Below the pieces are notes generated by a model that saw only the letters and a program-made list of their open reading frames with translations, did not search any database and was not told the DNA's origin. The position numbers and the translations under genes were made by a program. Shown here one piece after another: positions 33,401 through 45,667 of a DNA stretch of 64,000 nt. The stretch comes from Ipomoea triloba (Eukaryota > Streptophyta > Magnoliopsida > Solanales > Convolvulaceae): contig NC_044916.1 in NCBI RefSeq assembly GCF_003576645.1, forward strand, positions 21,890,025 to 21,954,024, in the 5' to 3' direction. Every line of letters begins with the position of its first letter. The first letter of the stretch is position 1.

Positions 33401-34110
33401 CAAACTATGAACACGCTGCCCTGGTTAATGCATGAGCCAACTTGTTCTCTAATCTAGGAATAAAACCAAAAGACAAAATCAAAGTGTCGTTTTAATCGTA
33501 TCCACTCTCTAATAACACATCCAGCATAAGAGTAGTTTATAGGAGTAGTATCAAGCATTAAACAGATCAGATCATTTGACAATCAAAATGAACCACTATC
33601 TCCCGCCACCCCGCTCAATAGCACAAGAGAGAGCCTCTTTAATAGCCATTGCCTCAGCAAGATGCGGATCCGCTATGCGCAATAGCCGAAATAAAGCCCT
33701 TATCATTACCTAGGAAGACAACAGCATCCACATTTATTCGAATAGCAGTGTTCGGACTATGGGAAGAAGAATTTGTTGCCGCTGCATGAGAAGAAACATA
33801 AGGAGTAGGAGCTTGCAGTTCAAGCCATTCATCAAGGAGCAATGTAGTCGAATGTAATACCTCATTCCCACGCCATGGTTTTTGTTCAAAAATTAAACAA
33901 TTTCTATGTTTCCAGATAGTCCAACACATTGCTGCACATTTCAGCTTAGCAAGCACGTCCACTCCAGATAAAATAGAGGAGAGCCAACTCTTAAAAGAAT
34001 CACCATCTCTAGGAAAAGGAATCACAAAAGAGCCATTCCAAAGGACATTATTACAATTAAATAAAGACAATGCACGCACATCTTTAAACTTGTATATATT
34101 ATGCACTTCT
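33401..34110 (-). pseudogene. LINE/RNase H fragment
   Basis: The minus-strand ORF 34106-33654 contains CWTIWKHRNCLIFEQK and INVDAVVFLGNDKGFISAI, the spacer and start of the RNase H domain typical of plant LINE ORF2 C-termini. In another frame it continues with AEAMAIKEALS and CAIERGGGR at about 33650-33590. Only the last part of ORF2 is present, with frameshifts, so it is a dead fragment. Confidence 0.75.
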
Positions 34111-34783
34111 AATTAAACAAAATGTTCTTTTTACTACATTTATATGCATTTTTACTTACAAAAAGTATTCTTTTATAGCTTGTAGCTCAATGATATTTTT
34201 GTCTCTCACAAATAAGAGGTCACATATTCGAACTCCAGTGAGATAGTATGTATGGACATATACAATATTGTAATAGAGTCAATGGTACTAAAAAAAAAAA
34301 GTACACTTTTATATTTATACATTACTACTTATACAATAGACTTAACATTGTCATTAATCTGTTATGATGCACTATACTTATTTAATGGTGCACATTTCTT
34401 CAATATTTATAAATATTTCTTTTATGTTATGATTTTGCCTCGCAGATTAATGTCATTCTGTAAATTATTCTTATTTACAATTATATAACTATTTTTTTGA
34501 ACATCTAACATACTAACACCATTGGTTGAATGTGATGGACATGTGAGATAATACCTTGAAATGTATAATAGTATGAAAATTTTACAAGTTAAGGAGATTT
34601 CAAATACTTTAAATTCCTTTAAAAAAATACTTTAAATTAAAAATAAATTAATTATAAAGTTAAAATGGAAATGGAATAAATTAAAGTTAACAATGAAAAG
34701 TGAAAATATAGGTAGACTAAATTATGCCTAGCCTCTATGTCTAGGGTATAAAAACAAAGGCTAGAGAAGTGTGTAATAATGGA
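34111..34783. other. AT-rich intergenic DNA, possible tRNA-derived repeat
   Basis: Near 34178-34245 a stretch with GCTTGTAGCTCAATGATA and ATATTCGAACTCC resembles degenerate A and B boxes of a tRNA-derived SINE, but the match is weak. Nothing else is recognised. Confidence 0.35.
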
Positions 34784-35158
34784 GGTTGGTCCAATAGTTA
34801 CGTTCTATACAGTTGTGTGGATCATAATCCAAAAGTGATGTTGTTTCAGACAAATTTATTTACGCGACTCGTTACAATATATATTTTTATAATTTATAAT
34901 GTACATTATTTTGACATATTAGGTACATTATTCCAACACAATGTACATGCATTATCTTGTCCCAGAAGTTTCATTATTCTAACTCATAATGTTAATTATT
35001 CTAATACATAATGTACATTATTCTAACACATAATGTAGATTATTTTACTTCAAAATTTCATTATTTTAACACATAATGTACATTATTCTAACTCATAAAA
35101 TTTAGCGATGACGTTTTAAACTGTAGTCCACACAGTTGTGTGGGCCACGGTCTATACA
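34784..35158. mobile_element. Short-repeat-filled non-autonomous element B
   Basis: The ends contain CAGTTGTGTGGATCATAATC on the left and, near the right, CCACACAGTTGTGTGGGCC. The interior is made of about ten copies of ACATTATTCTAACACATAATG and its variants. It shares its interior and right end (AACTCATAAAATTTA-CGATG) with element C, so it is a family. Confidence 0.6.
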
Positions 35159-35877
35159 ATAATTTGCCAGGTTTGTCCTATTAGGCTAGCTCAAGTGATA
35201 ACTTAGAGTCATCATTCTAGTAGTAGAGTGGTGGTTAGACTTCTACATCTAGAATTAGATAATTTAGATAGAATTCCTCAAGTTGATAGAAGTGTAGAGA
35301 CTATGGAATAATGAATTCTAGAGTTAACGATAGAGACTGAGGGGAAAATATGAATGTGAATCTCTAATGTATCAAAAATAAATAATGGAGGTTTTGAAAG
35401 GGCGGCATATGGCTTATGGCTACTTTATGAGACTGTAACCACGTTGTGGTCAGTGAAAATGGACCACCACCACTTTCTCCATAGCTTTTTTTCCTCTTGG
35501 GGAAAAAGCTTTCTCTCTGCTCCTGTATTGCCCATCACCCAAACAGCAAACACAATACACATTCCCATCTTCCTCCAACTTGTCATCGTCCTTCTTGCTT
35601 TACGACTCTTGTAACGTGGTGCGAGATCCTTTTTCGGATTTGTGTTGGGGTTTTAAATGACTTTTACATCCTTGCTGGTTTGTGTGAAGATAAGAGCATC
35701 TCCAATCCTAAATTTTATGAGATTTTTTGTAGGGTTTTAAATGTGACGTGGAAGAAAGAGAAAGTGGAGAGAAGATAAAAGTTTCTTGCAGGATAAGTGA
35801 TTTTTATCTGAACAGTGCGGCTCCATCAAAGGAAAAAATAAAATAAAATTGTTGGTGCACCTTAAGCATACTAGCAA
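35159..35877. other. Intergenic DNA between elements B and C
   Basis: No supported gene. At 35693 a GAGCATCTCCAATCC stretch resembles the end of the GAGCATCC-type MITEs found near 39-40 kb, but I see no matching right end. Confidence 0.5.
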
Positions 35878-36170
35878 CACTCAATGGACGTGTAGTTTAG
35901 CACAATTTTTTTTTCACGCGATCCACTGCAATATACATTTTTATAATTCATAATGTACATTATTCTAAAGCATAATGTACATGATTCTAACTCAAAAAGT
36001 ACATTATCTTACTCCAGGAGTTTCATTATTCTAAACACATAATGTACATTATTCTAACTCATAAAATACATTATTCTACACATAAATTACATTATTCTAA
36101 CTTATAATGTACATTATTCTAACTCATAAAATTTAACGATGTTGTTTTAGACCGTGGTTCACACACCGTT
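35878..36170. mobile_element. Short-repeat-filled non-autonomous element C
   Basis: It aligns with element B: CACGCGATCC-CTGCAATATA on the left, the same ACATTATTCTAAC/CATAATGT repeats inside, and AACTCATAAAATTTAACGATG then GGTTCACACACCG on the right. Ends are less clear than in B. Confidence 0.55.
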
Positions 36171-36816
36171 GTTATTATTTGCCGTTTTAAACACGTTACT
36201 TTGTACTTTGACTGTGGCTAAACCCATATTTTCATAATCTGGCTTTAGTTATTTCGTTATTTTTTATATGTTTCAAAAAAAAATCTAATAAATCTACTAA
36301 TGATCTATTAATCTTTTGTAATTCTCTAAAATAAATATATTTTTATAACAAATAATTAAATTGTCCTATTTGGAAATGCTTTTAGTATGAATTGGTCCCT
36401 AACTTCACGTCAAAGAGCATCACTTTTCAACTTGACAAAACTTTTACCAATATAATAAAGCTAGGATTTATGATTCTACATTTTGCATTTTTGAAAATCA
36501 AGAAATATAAAAGTGACATTGTGAGCGAAGACTCAGGCTTGTGATTTAAAAGGAATCAAGCTAATCATTTTATACGGAGTAATTGTTTTGATGCATTTGT
36601 ATTTGTTAGTCTTACATGTCATTTCGGTGGGAGGAGGGAATTAGGGAGAAAAATAATTGTATTTGGTGGAATTGCAATTCAATGAATAAAGTAGGAATTG
36701 AAATTACAGTGTTTGGTATGCAGGAATAGGAATAAGAATATAGGGAATTGAAAGGTAAGAAGCGAAAAAAATGACTAAAATACCCTTATGTTGTTGTTGT
36801 AGTAGTAGTTCTTTCA

Positions 36817-36864
<48 letters not shown>

Positions 36865-37360
36865 TCTTTCAAAATATTAATAATAATAATAATTCTTTCA
36901 AATTTATTTTTTTTAAAAAAAAAGAAAAAAAGAAGAAGATAAAGGGTATGGGAGGGGGGAAAAATTATCTTTACACCAACAAATAAATTGAAAAATAAAA
37001 ATTGAGTCCCTCTCAAAGAAACTAACAAGTAAATGGAATAAATTAGAAGTCGTTTGGTACTTTCACATCAATTAAATTTTCAAGAAAAAATATTTTTAAG
37101 GAATATGTTTATTGTGAATAACTTTACAAAAAAAAAATTAATTAACGTGTTTAGTGTCATCCTGATAACATAACAATTAGATTATTTGAAAATTTAATTA
37201 ATATGTTTGGTTGATTTAAACTTTCTCAAGAAAATTTTTATAATCTCTAATATATCTTTACTATATACAAATATTAGAAGAAAAAAACATAACAAATAAT
37301 AGAGAGTTTAATAAATTACTTGTAAATTAATAAACTATATGCCAAAAATTAACAGAGTAT

Positions 37361-37394
<34 letters not shown>

Positions 37395-37537
37395 CAATTC
37401 AAATACAGATGATGTGCTCATGTGCAGTTGTACGGTGAGAGAAGAGTCATTGATCTTGTTAAAATCAATGTCCATGATTAACAATTATTAAAAAATGCTA
37501 TGACAATTCGGTATTCGGTAATTTTCTGTATTGGTAT
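36171..37537. repeat. AT-rich intergenic DNA with microsatellites
   Basis: Contains a TAA/AAT microsatellite (about 36818-36863 and 36875-36890) and a GT then TA microsatellite (about 37362-37396). The ORFs here are poly-Leu/Thr artefacts. No gene is seen. Confidence 0.75.
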
Positions 37538-38335
37538 TGTAAACGCGAAAAATATGAGTTGTATATATTCAAAATTCAAAGTGTCGGTTACAATGAAGTA
37601 GTATGTATCAAACGAAAAAGGGGTACAATCTCTATATAGAAGTCCTCTCATTCTCTACTAGAAGTATGTCGATTGAAAGTATGCCTAGTTCAGAGTATGC
37701 TGAACTGAAAGTATGTCAATTGGAAATGTACTGAATTCGGAGTATGCCGAATTGGAAGTGTTCCTTGTTGAAGGGCTTCCGGAATTGTTCTTCAATAAAG
37801 GACTTATATGTAGCTTGATCTTCAAAGAAGGGCTTCCGGTATTCAAACGGTGTGTTCCTCAGCGCAAATATACTACATACATGCGTGTTCCAGACGATAT
37901 TCTGGCGATATTTCGGCAGAGTTTCAGTATGCAGATCTTCAGAGATCCCTTTCCTTGAATATGAAACCACTATTTATAGTGGTAGGTGTGTAGAGAAAAT
38001 CTAACAACCCTATCCCTTTGGATAATTCCTATATTTAATTTAATTATTTGAATTAAATATAAGGAATGTATCGGGATAGTATCACGTCCAGGTTCATGAT
38101 TTTATATTTTCGAACCAATTTATAATATCCACAACTTCTCAAAATTATATCATCCACATATAATTCTTGATAGGTCAAACCAAGTCAAAACCCGTCAATT
38201 TAAGCGGTCCAAATAATTAAACCAATCAATTATTTATTAGACCATTAAATCATTTCAATTAAATAAATATTAGTCTAACTAGCTCAATTAAAGTAATTAA
38301 TTTAATAATTAATTATCCACTACGGTCCAACAACA
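37538..38335 (-). repeat. Possible solo LTR of a Copia-like element
   Basis: On the minus strand the block starts TGTTGGACCGTAGTGG and ends GCGTTTACA. It has a TATA-like CACTATAAATAGTGG and an AAGGGCTTCCGG direct repeat (37771, 37829). No target-site duplication could be confirmed, so the limits are tentative. Confidence 0.35.
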
Positions 38336-38913
38336 TCGTTCAAATTTTCAATGCTAACGCCTAACAGGTATGACTTATCTTTGAAAGTGAAAAAATACGT
38401 ATTTAGGGAAATAAGCTCCTCTAATACTAGAGTCTAGAATCTACCCTAATGATTACTCAACTCTTATCTTCTTTACAACAAAAGTATATGAATTGACTAT
38501 TGAGCAAACATTTAACAAAAAAATCGGAAGAAAAAAAAAAAAAAGAAGCTCAAGACCGAAAGAAAATAAAAAACACACTTTAGAGTAATAGGACAGTTGT
38601 AACTTGAATTGCGTAAAATGAACTCAAACTAACCCGGTCCTTTATTTATAAGAAAATATTGGTATGTCATTCAACTTCAAATTAGCCATTTTTAGCTTTA
38701 AAATCAACAAACAAAACATAAGAAACTCAATTAATTAAAATTGAAATGTGGAAGTTTATTTTAGAAACCTGCCTTCTACCTTCCAATTTCTGTGATTTTC
38801 TTACGTTAATTCAAAATTTGAAAAAAGAAAAAAAAAAGCAAAAGAAAAAAGAAGAAGAGTAAGTTTGATTTTGATCGTTTCAAGTAAGATGCGTAATATT
38901 TTTAGTTAAAATA
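38336..38913. other. AT-rich intergenic DNA
   Basis: A-rich runs near 38525 and 38820. No gene or structured element is recognised. Confidence 0.55.
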
Positions 38914-38915
38914 TA

Positions 38916-39174
38916 CCCCTTCTATCCCATTTTATTTGTCATACTTACTATTAATTAGTCAAACCAACTCATTTTTATTTGTTTATTTTCTTTATTATTT
39001 TTAACTTATTTTTAAATTTGATTTTTTTTGTCTTTAATAGTACTTTTAATGTAGTTTCTAAATATATAAATTTTGTATATTAATACTAAACTTAATATTA
39101 TGAAATTTGAATTAAAAATAACTTCAGTCAAACCTTGTTAATCGAACCAGACACATAAAATGGAATGGAGGGAG
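38916..39174. mobile_element. Stowaway-like MITE
   Basis: The ends CCCCTTCTATCCCATTTTAT and, in reverse complement, CTCCCTCCATTCCATTTTAT are flanked by TA on both sides (38914-38915, 39175-39176). This is the classic 'CTCCCTCCGTCCC' Stowaway/mariner pattern. 259 bp. Confidence 0.75.
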
Positions 39175-39333
39175 TAATGTTTTTCTATGCATTTATAAAA
39201 AGTATTACACGCTTTAACCCAATGTGTAGCTCAAGTGGCAAGTGAGACTTATTTTGAAATATATATATATATATATATTTTATGGCTAGAGCACATTATA
39301 CCAAGTGGCACCAATTCTAATTCTGTTATTCAA

Positions 39334-40020
39334 GAGCATCCACATTAGTTGATTTTGGTGTGGTTTTGAGGAAATGTAGCTAAGGTCATCGTCATTAGCC
39401 ATTTTTGCACAGTTTTTAAGGGGGATTTGACACCTTAGAGGAGAGAGGGATGAAAGAGAATGGGAAGGGTCTCTCTGTTATTTGGTGTTTCTCAGTAATT
39501 GTGGGACCTATTAATTATGAAGAAAGTTGAGCCTCACGCAAGTGAGGCGCAACTCTCGCGCCTGCCTGGGCGTGTAAATCTCTATTTTTTTAATTTTTAT
39601 TTTATACAGATTTTTCTTTTGTTTTTTTTCCTTTTCTTTTTTTTTTCCTCCACTTCCATTTTCTCGTTCCTAATCACACCTACAAAAACTCCTAAAAAAT
39701 CACACCAAAATCTCCACTATTGAGGAAGGTCTTAATGTGAAGGAGAGAGGTAGTAGATAGAGAAAGAAAAAAACAATCCTCTTGCAAGGAGCTAGTTTTT
39801 TCTCAGAAAAAGTGGGTCATACCATGTGTAAATATTGTTTGCATGTGGTTGCGTGTGGAACAACCATAGCGTCCAGCCGGACACGTTAATATGGTGTTTT
39901 ATTTTTCAGATTTCTTTTGTTTTTTTTTAAATGAATCTTTTTGCTTCTTCTCTTTCTCTTCTTTCTTTTATAGTTGACACTTCAAAAACTATTCCAAAAA
40001 TCTCGTTATTGAGGTTGCTC
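39334..40020. mobile_element. Nested pair of GAGCATCC-type MITEs
   Basis: The outer ends are GAGCATCCACATTAG and, in reverse complement of 40020, GAGCAACCTCAATAACG. An inner pair, GGTCATCGTCATTAGCC at 39384 and GACCTTCCTCAATAG ending at 39731, suggests a related element inside. The flanking TTA/TAA triplets are only partly matched. Confidence 0.45.
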
Positions 40021-40023
40021 TTA

Positions 40024-40541
40024 GAGCATCCACATCTATGGATTATTAACGATTTTTTTATGGTAACAATGCCAACATGGAAGAGAGATAAGGAAGGGAG
40101 AGAAGAGGAGGGTTCCATTTGCAAGAGCCGAGTTTATTTCAGAAAGTGGGACCCACAACTTTAATGTTTCAGCCGTGAAAACCGTGCGTGATAGGCATAA
40201 GAAGTGCCCAGCGGGCACTGGGCGCGTCATAGGCTCTGACGCCTGACAAGTTTATTTATTTATTTATTTTGTAAGTGTGATTAGGAAAGAGAAAATGGGA
40301 GGTAATGAAAAATACAAATTTGATTTATTAAAAAAAATTAATAAAGGTATCTGTCAGGCGCACCTGCTGTGCACGAAACGCGCACAACATTTCTTTTTTC
40401 TTGGCTTCCACTATCAGTAAATTACTGTTCCAAAAACCAAAATAAGATAAACAACTTTACTTTCTCTCTCATACTCTATCTTTCCTCCATGTGGCAAAGT
40501 TAATCTAAAAAATCGCGAATAAACCATTGGTGTAGATGCTC
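40024..40541. mobile_element. Harbinger-like MITE (GAGCATCC type)
   Basis: The ends GAGCATCCACATCTATGG and, in reverse complement, GAGCATCTACACCAATGG are flanked by TTA on both sides (40021-40023, 40542-40544). 518 bp, non-coding. It abuts the preceding MITE. Confidence 0.7.
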
Positions 40542-40552
40542 TTAGGTTGTTA

Positions 40553-40902
40553 GGCTACCCTCATCCCTGCTAATATGGGATTGGCAAGGTGAGGTGGCAT
40601 TTTCTATAAAAAAATTTATATTTTTTTTATGATGAGGTGGATTGCAAATTGGCATAATATGCAAATTTGCAATCCTATAAAAGCTGCCGCAACAGCAGCT
40701 CCGACAGATTTTGTACCTTTTTTAATTGTTTATTTACTTTTTTTGTTTTCTTTCCTTTTTTATTTTATTTATTTATTAATATTTTAAAGTGACGTGATAT
40801 TATTGGGATGTAGTGTGAATAGTAAATAAATTGTAAATTAGGTGATGTGGAAGTGGAACCTATTTTTTAAGGTGAAAGAGATTTGCAGGGATAAGATCAG
40901 CC
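40553..40902. mobile_element. Putative MITE
   Basis: The left end GGCTACCCTCATCCCTGC and the reverse complement of the right end (GGCTGATCTTATCCCTGC) match at most positions. About 350 bp. The target-site duplication is not exact (TTA against TGA). Confidence 0.45.
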
Positions 40903-41238
40903 TGATCAATTGCACAAGGGATAAGGGAGGACACTGGCATTTCAATGCACAGTGAATAGGGTAGACAATCACTCTTTGATGTGTCTCCTTGTACTAATTC
41001 AAACAAATAAATAATTTTAGAAAGTCTAACACAAAAACACGTATTTTTGTCTCATTTCCATTAGTTTAACTAACTTCTCATATAGTTACAATTAACATAA
41101 ATCTACAAGAAAAATATTAGATCAACGGCTGTCAACGCTATCACTAGTAAAACCAACTATTAATTAGACTTGTATTTTAAAGTCAAACTTATTTACACCT
41201 GGACAAACAATTGACACAAATGAGGTTGAAGTTTCTAA
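40903..41238. other. AT-rich intergenic DNA
   Basis: Nothing recognised beyond AT-rich sequence. Confidence 0.55.
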
Positions 41239-41702
41239 GGATGTGTTTAGGTCGCACATGGTAATTGAAATGGCAATGAGGATCAAATACTTAGTAATGG
41301 TAATTGATTTTGGTGAAAGTATTTTGCATGTTTGGTAGTATGGTCGAATTGGAATGATTGTCAATATCGATGTTTGACTATGTATGACCCTATAATGGGA
41401 ATAACAAGTTTTAAAAATACAAAAACAAAAAATCAAGGCAATTGATTCTAATATAATGACATCCAAAGCATTAATATGAACAAAAAAATCAAAACAAAAT
41501 TTAAAATTACTAATTTTAACTTACAAATCAAATTACCAATATAAGATGATAATGATATCCCTTTTTAATTAAGGAATGAGGTACTTAAGTGAAGCAGTAA
41601 TCAAATCTCATAGTTGTGTTTTTAAAAAATTGTTAATCAAACAATAACTACGAATTTAATTCTCATTCCTAGTATATATAAATTCTTGAACCAAATACAC
41701 CC
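41239..41702. mobile_element. Tourist-like MITE, copy 2
   Basis: 464 bp with ends GGATGTGTTTAGGTCG and, in reverse complement, GGGTGTATTTGGTTCA. It is flanked by TAA on both sides (41236-41238, 41703-41705). Same family as 31493-31974. Confidence 0.75.
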
Positions 41703-42620
41703 TAAGTAGACAATTGATCTTATCATATAGATGGTCATCTTTCACGCTAATATTAGGTGCACCATGGCAATAATATAATAGAAATTTCATGCCACTAAAT
41801 TCTCATAGCCAAGTGATTTGTTTAAGTTATGGGAAAAGAAAAGAGATGGTCAAAAGAAAATACTTAGCAAGCCCTAAAAAAAATAAAAACACAAATAAAT
41901 ACCTAGCTCTTTAAAAATCTCATTCTTGAATTCTTAAATGAATAAACTAACTTGCATAAATAATTGCCAAAGACCTTGTGGTCTAGTGTCACCTGATTGC
42001 ACTCTCACATGAGAGAGGGTGAGTTCGAGACTTAGTAAAGTTAATATTGGCTGGTTGAGAAAGTAGTTATGAAGATACTAAAGAAAAACTTGCATGAGTA
42101 ATTAATAATTTTTGTTTGAATGAAGAGTGAACAATGCGACTAGGTTACCGAGGTAATTAATAATTAATTAAAAGAATCCTTACTATGTAAATACAAATTT
42201 TTCAAAAGGACTAAAGTACACTATTATTGACATAATATTCAATTTGAATAAGCATAAAAATGGAAAATACTACTTCTACTTCTAAATTCTACCCTCAATT
42301 TTTACTCCTCTCACAAAATGTTGATGTTTTGACATTTTTCTCAACACTCACATGATGAAAATAACTAATCATTCATTGTCACCTCAAAATAAAAGTAAGA
42401 GAGTAAAAATATGGAGTACATGTAACAGAACTCTAATAAAATACATACATAATTCAAGAATATAACTTGTGTATCACTCTTATAAGTTAATATATATGAT
42501 TATATTAAATTTTGTTGGGTAAAAAATTGACACCATCCATAATACTCCGTGGTAAATCTTTAATTTAAATTTAATTTACTTTTATTTTTAAAATAAAACT
42601 TAATGAACTATTGTTAACCT
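41703..42620. other. AT-rich intergenic DNA with a SINE-like stretch at about 41968-42110
   Basis: At 41975-42030 the sequence TTGTGGTCTAGTGTCACC followed by GGTGAGTTCGAGACT has the spacing and form of RNA polymerase III A and B boxes of a tRNA-derived plant SINE. It lacks tRNA folding, so it is not a tRNA gene. Nothing else is seen. Confidence 0.45.
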
Positions 42621-42776
42621 GTGTGGCATCACCATTCACCAGTTTCCGACCAGTCTGTCTGGGTACATGTCAGCACTCCTTCATCCTCTGTCGCTTTATC
42701 GCCACTCCACCAAACTTCATCTCACACTTCCATTTCATTTCATTTCTCTCTCTTCTATCGCCGTGAATCGGCCAAA

Positions 42777-45667
42777 ATGGCTTCAATCGCCGATCCCGGC
42801 GAGTGCTCTCAGTCAACGCCGCCCAGTTTCGATGAGTTTCAGCGCCAGGCGTCTCTGATGACCAGCTGCACTCTCTTATGGAAAGAGCTCTCTGATCACT
42901 TCACCTCCCTCGAGCAGGACCTCTTGAAGAAGTCCCAAGCCCTCAAAACCAAACTCCAAACCCTAGACTCTGAAACTAAACACTCCCTCGAGGCTCTGGA
43001 GAAACGCGAGAGCTCTATCTCCGCGTCCATCTCCATAGCTCTCCAGAAGCTCAACGATAGCAGCGAAGCCGCGCTCGTGGAACTGAAGAGCCACGCTGAA
43101 GCGAAGGGCGAGGGTTTGGAGCAACCGGAGGTGGATAATTCCGCCGGATTGCTGTTGAAGTTGAGGTCTTTTTGTGTTCAGATGGACTCTAGAAGCTTCT
43201 GGAGTTTCGTGATTGTTCGGAAGAAGGAATTAGAGGTTTTGAGGTCGGAAATCCCTAAAGCGCTCGGGGACTGTGTGGATCCGGCGAAGTTGGTGCTGGA
43301 AGCGATATCGGAGGTGTTTCCGAAGGATAGAAGGGAGGTGAAGAGCGACAAGAGCAATGATTTGGGGTGGGCGTGTGTGCTTTTGCTGGAATCGCTGATT
43401 CCAGTAATGATGGATCCATTGCTGGGCAGTGAGAGGATGTTGGTGACACCCAGTGTGAGGGAGAAGGCTAATGAAATCGCAGAGACGTGGAAGAAGAGTT
43501 TGGATGAAAGAGGAGGGATTGAGAATGTGAAGACCCCTGATGTGCATACTTTCCTGCAACATTTGCTGACTTTTGGGATTGTTAAGAAGGAAGATTTCGA
43601 TTTGTACAGAAAGCTTGTTGTTGGGTCTGCTTGGCGGAAGCAGATGCCCAAGCTCGCTGTCTCACTTGGTCTCGCTGATAAAATGCCTGGTAACCTCCTT
43701 ACTTGGACCATTCCAAATTTCAATGATATAATTTGTTTGCTACTAATTTAATAAATCATTTAATCTGTTAATGGAAAACCTATTTATTTCGTGAATACCA
43801 TTAACCACATCCCTCCGTAGTCCCAACAATCCCCTCTTAGCACCCACCAGCCTCCAATTGCACAACATGCTTAGTATTCGAACTCGTGACCTTGGCTATG
43901 ATAGCATAGTTTTTTGGTTATCTGGTTGTCCTATGCTTCTTAAAATCAATTGGTGATAAGTAGGTGGACATTAACCATTTAACCATATTCCTCCATGGTA
44001 AGCCATTTCGCCACGGGTTCGATGGGTTGAATTCGGCTCTCCAAGATGCAACCCCAACATAGGGGATCAACTAAAGATTGAAAGATTGTATTAGCTTGCT
44101 TTTGGATGTCAATAGTGATGCCGAGCCAGTATTCTAGGTCACATGCCTGATAGAAACAGCAGTTCATGTGTGAGGTTTAATTTTCCCTTAGCAAACTAAA
44201 AGAGTGGCTTCATATAGTCTTGAGCCCTTTTTCAAGAATTATATTGTGATTGACAGCCAATAGTTGTTGGTATGTAATAGATCGAGTGTTACGATCTAGT
44301 CCCTAAACTAGTATATTATGGCCTAATACAATTTGTCCAAACAGTATGGACTGGAGTACCATAAGTCTGCTTTTGGAGTGGTTTGTGCGTTTGCTTCATT
44401 ATGTTGGGTCAATCCCTGTTATCAATGAGAGGCAGAAAGATTTGAATAGAACTGATGTTTTATGATGTGGCTTCTAGGGATCAATATTTGATACTGCAGT
44501 CTTTATTACAGGGTATATGTTTTCTGGAGTTCGTTTCATTGATCTCAAAAATACTTCCAATGACTCTTAGGGGAAATAAATAATATAGATGAAGTTGGAT
44601 TGCTATTTTTAAAACTTAAGATTTTGTGTTTATTTGAGGAAAAACTTGTTCTTAAGGTTTGCATTTTCATATTAAAGTAATCTTTTGAATGGCTGTTCTT
44701 TCCCTACTTGATGCAATGCATGGTTCCGAGGACCTGAGGGCTGTATGGTATATAATATGTATACTTCTTGAAACGAGTAAATTTCTATAATGGAATCTTA
44801 GTGCATGTGTTAATTATTTTCTGCACAGAGATGATTGAGGAACTAATCAGCAGAGGACAGCAGCTGGATGCTGTGCATTTCAGTTGTGAAGTTGGCCTTG
44901 TTGACAAATTCCCTCCTGTTCCTCTTCTGAAAGATTTTCTGAAAGATGCGAAAAAATCTGCTGCTGCAATTCTTGAAGATCCTAGCAATTCTGGTCGAGC
45001 TGCGGTATTGTTGCCCTTCTACTCTTCTGTTCTAGTCCATATTTATGTTTTTCTCTTTTGAGTCTTTTCCATGTCTGCCTCTTGCTATGTGCTTACGAGT
45101 TTCAATTCTGCATGGCTTTGTGTTGTGATTGATGGACGATGTTGATTACTGGGTATTTGATTCGCCGATATATCTTTGCCACAGCACCTTGCTGCGAAGA
45201 AAGAGCTATCAGCTGTTCGTTCGGTCCTCAAGTGCATTGAAGAGTACAAACTCGAAGCTGAGTTCCCTCCCGAAAACCTCAAAAAGCGCCTCGAGGAGTT
45301 GGAGAAGTCTAAGACCGAGAAAAAGAAGACAGCAGCAACCACCACTGTCACTGCAGCCCCTGCGAACAAACGTACACGCGTCAACAATGGAGGCCCAATG
45401 CCCCCAGCCAAGGCTGGCCGCTCGAGCAATGCTTATGTATCTTCTTTCCCATCAGCTCCCACGTTTGTCAGGTCACCTCCACACACCCAATACCCTGTGG
45501 GAGTGCCAGCCTACCCTACATCGCCAGCCATGTATCTCCACGGGGGAAACAGAAGTCCCCCATATGTGTACTCCCCCGAAGCTGCTCCTTATCCCGGCTC
45601 TCCCTACTCACCATATGGAGGCTACACCAATGGTGTGGCACCAGCTTACCATCAAGCTTACTACTGA
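42777..45667 (+). CDS. FRL4: FRIGIDA-like protein (FRL4 subgroup), three exons, 523 aa
   Basis: Exons 42777-43689, 44829-45004 and 45185-45667 join in frame (913+176+483 = 1572 nt). Splice sites are CCTG|GTAACC to GCACAG|AGATGA, and GCTGCG|GTATTG to CCACAG|CACCTT. The ATG at 42777 (AAAATGGC) gives MASIADPGECSQSTPPSFDE, like FRL4 proteins. Residues ~25-95 are a predicted coiled coil. The Frigida domain fills ~110-400 (DSRSFWSFVIVRKKELEVLR, VLEAISEVFP, FLQHLLTFGIVKKEDFDLYR, MIEELISRGQQLDAVHF). The C-terminus is Pro/Tyr/Gly/Ser-rich and disordered. FRI-family proteins scaffold transcription complexes on chromatin; FRI itself activates FLC, but an FRL4-type role is not well defined. All exons are intact. 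Confidence 0.93.
43690..44828 (+). other. Intron 1 of the FRIGIDA-like gene
   Basis: GT-AG intron of 1,139 bases. The 43800-44150 part holds repeated phrases (CCATTAACCACATCCCTCC, ATTAACCATTTAACCATATT) and AGTATTCGAACTCGTGACC, which resembles a tRNA-derived repeat in reverse orientation. I could not define ends. Confidence 0.75.
45005..45184 (+). other. Intron 2 of the FRIGIDA-like gene
   Basis: GT-AG intron of 180 bases, phase 0, without notable content. Confidence 0.85.

Noticed and set aside
36786..37028. Poly-Leu/Thr ORF
   Set aside because: Translation of a TAA/AAT microsatellite.
41968..42110. Possible tRNA gene
   Set aside because: A and B boxes are recognisable but the sequence lacks a tRNA fold; a SINE relic is more likely.
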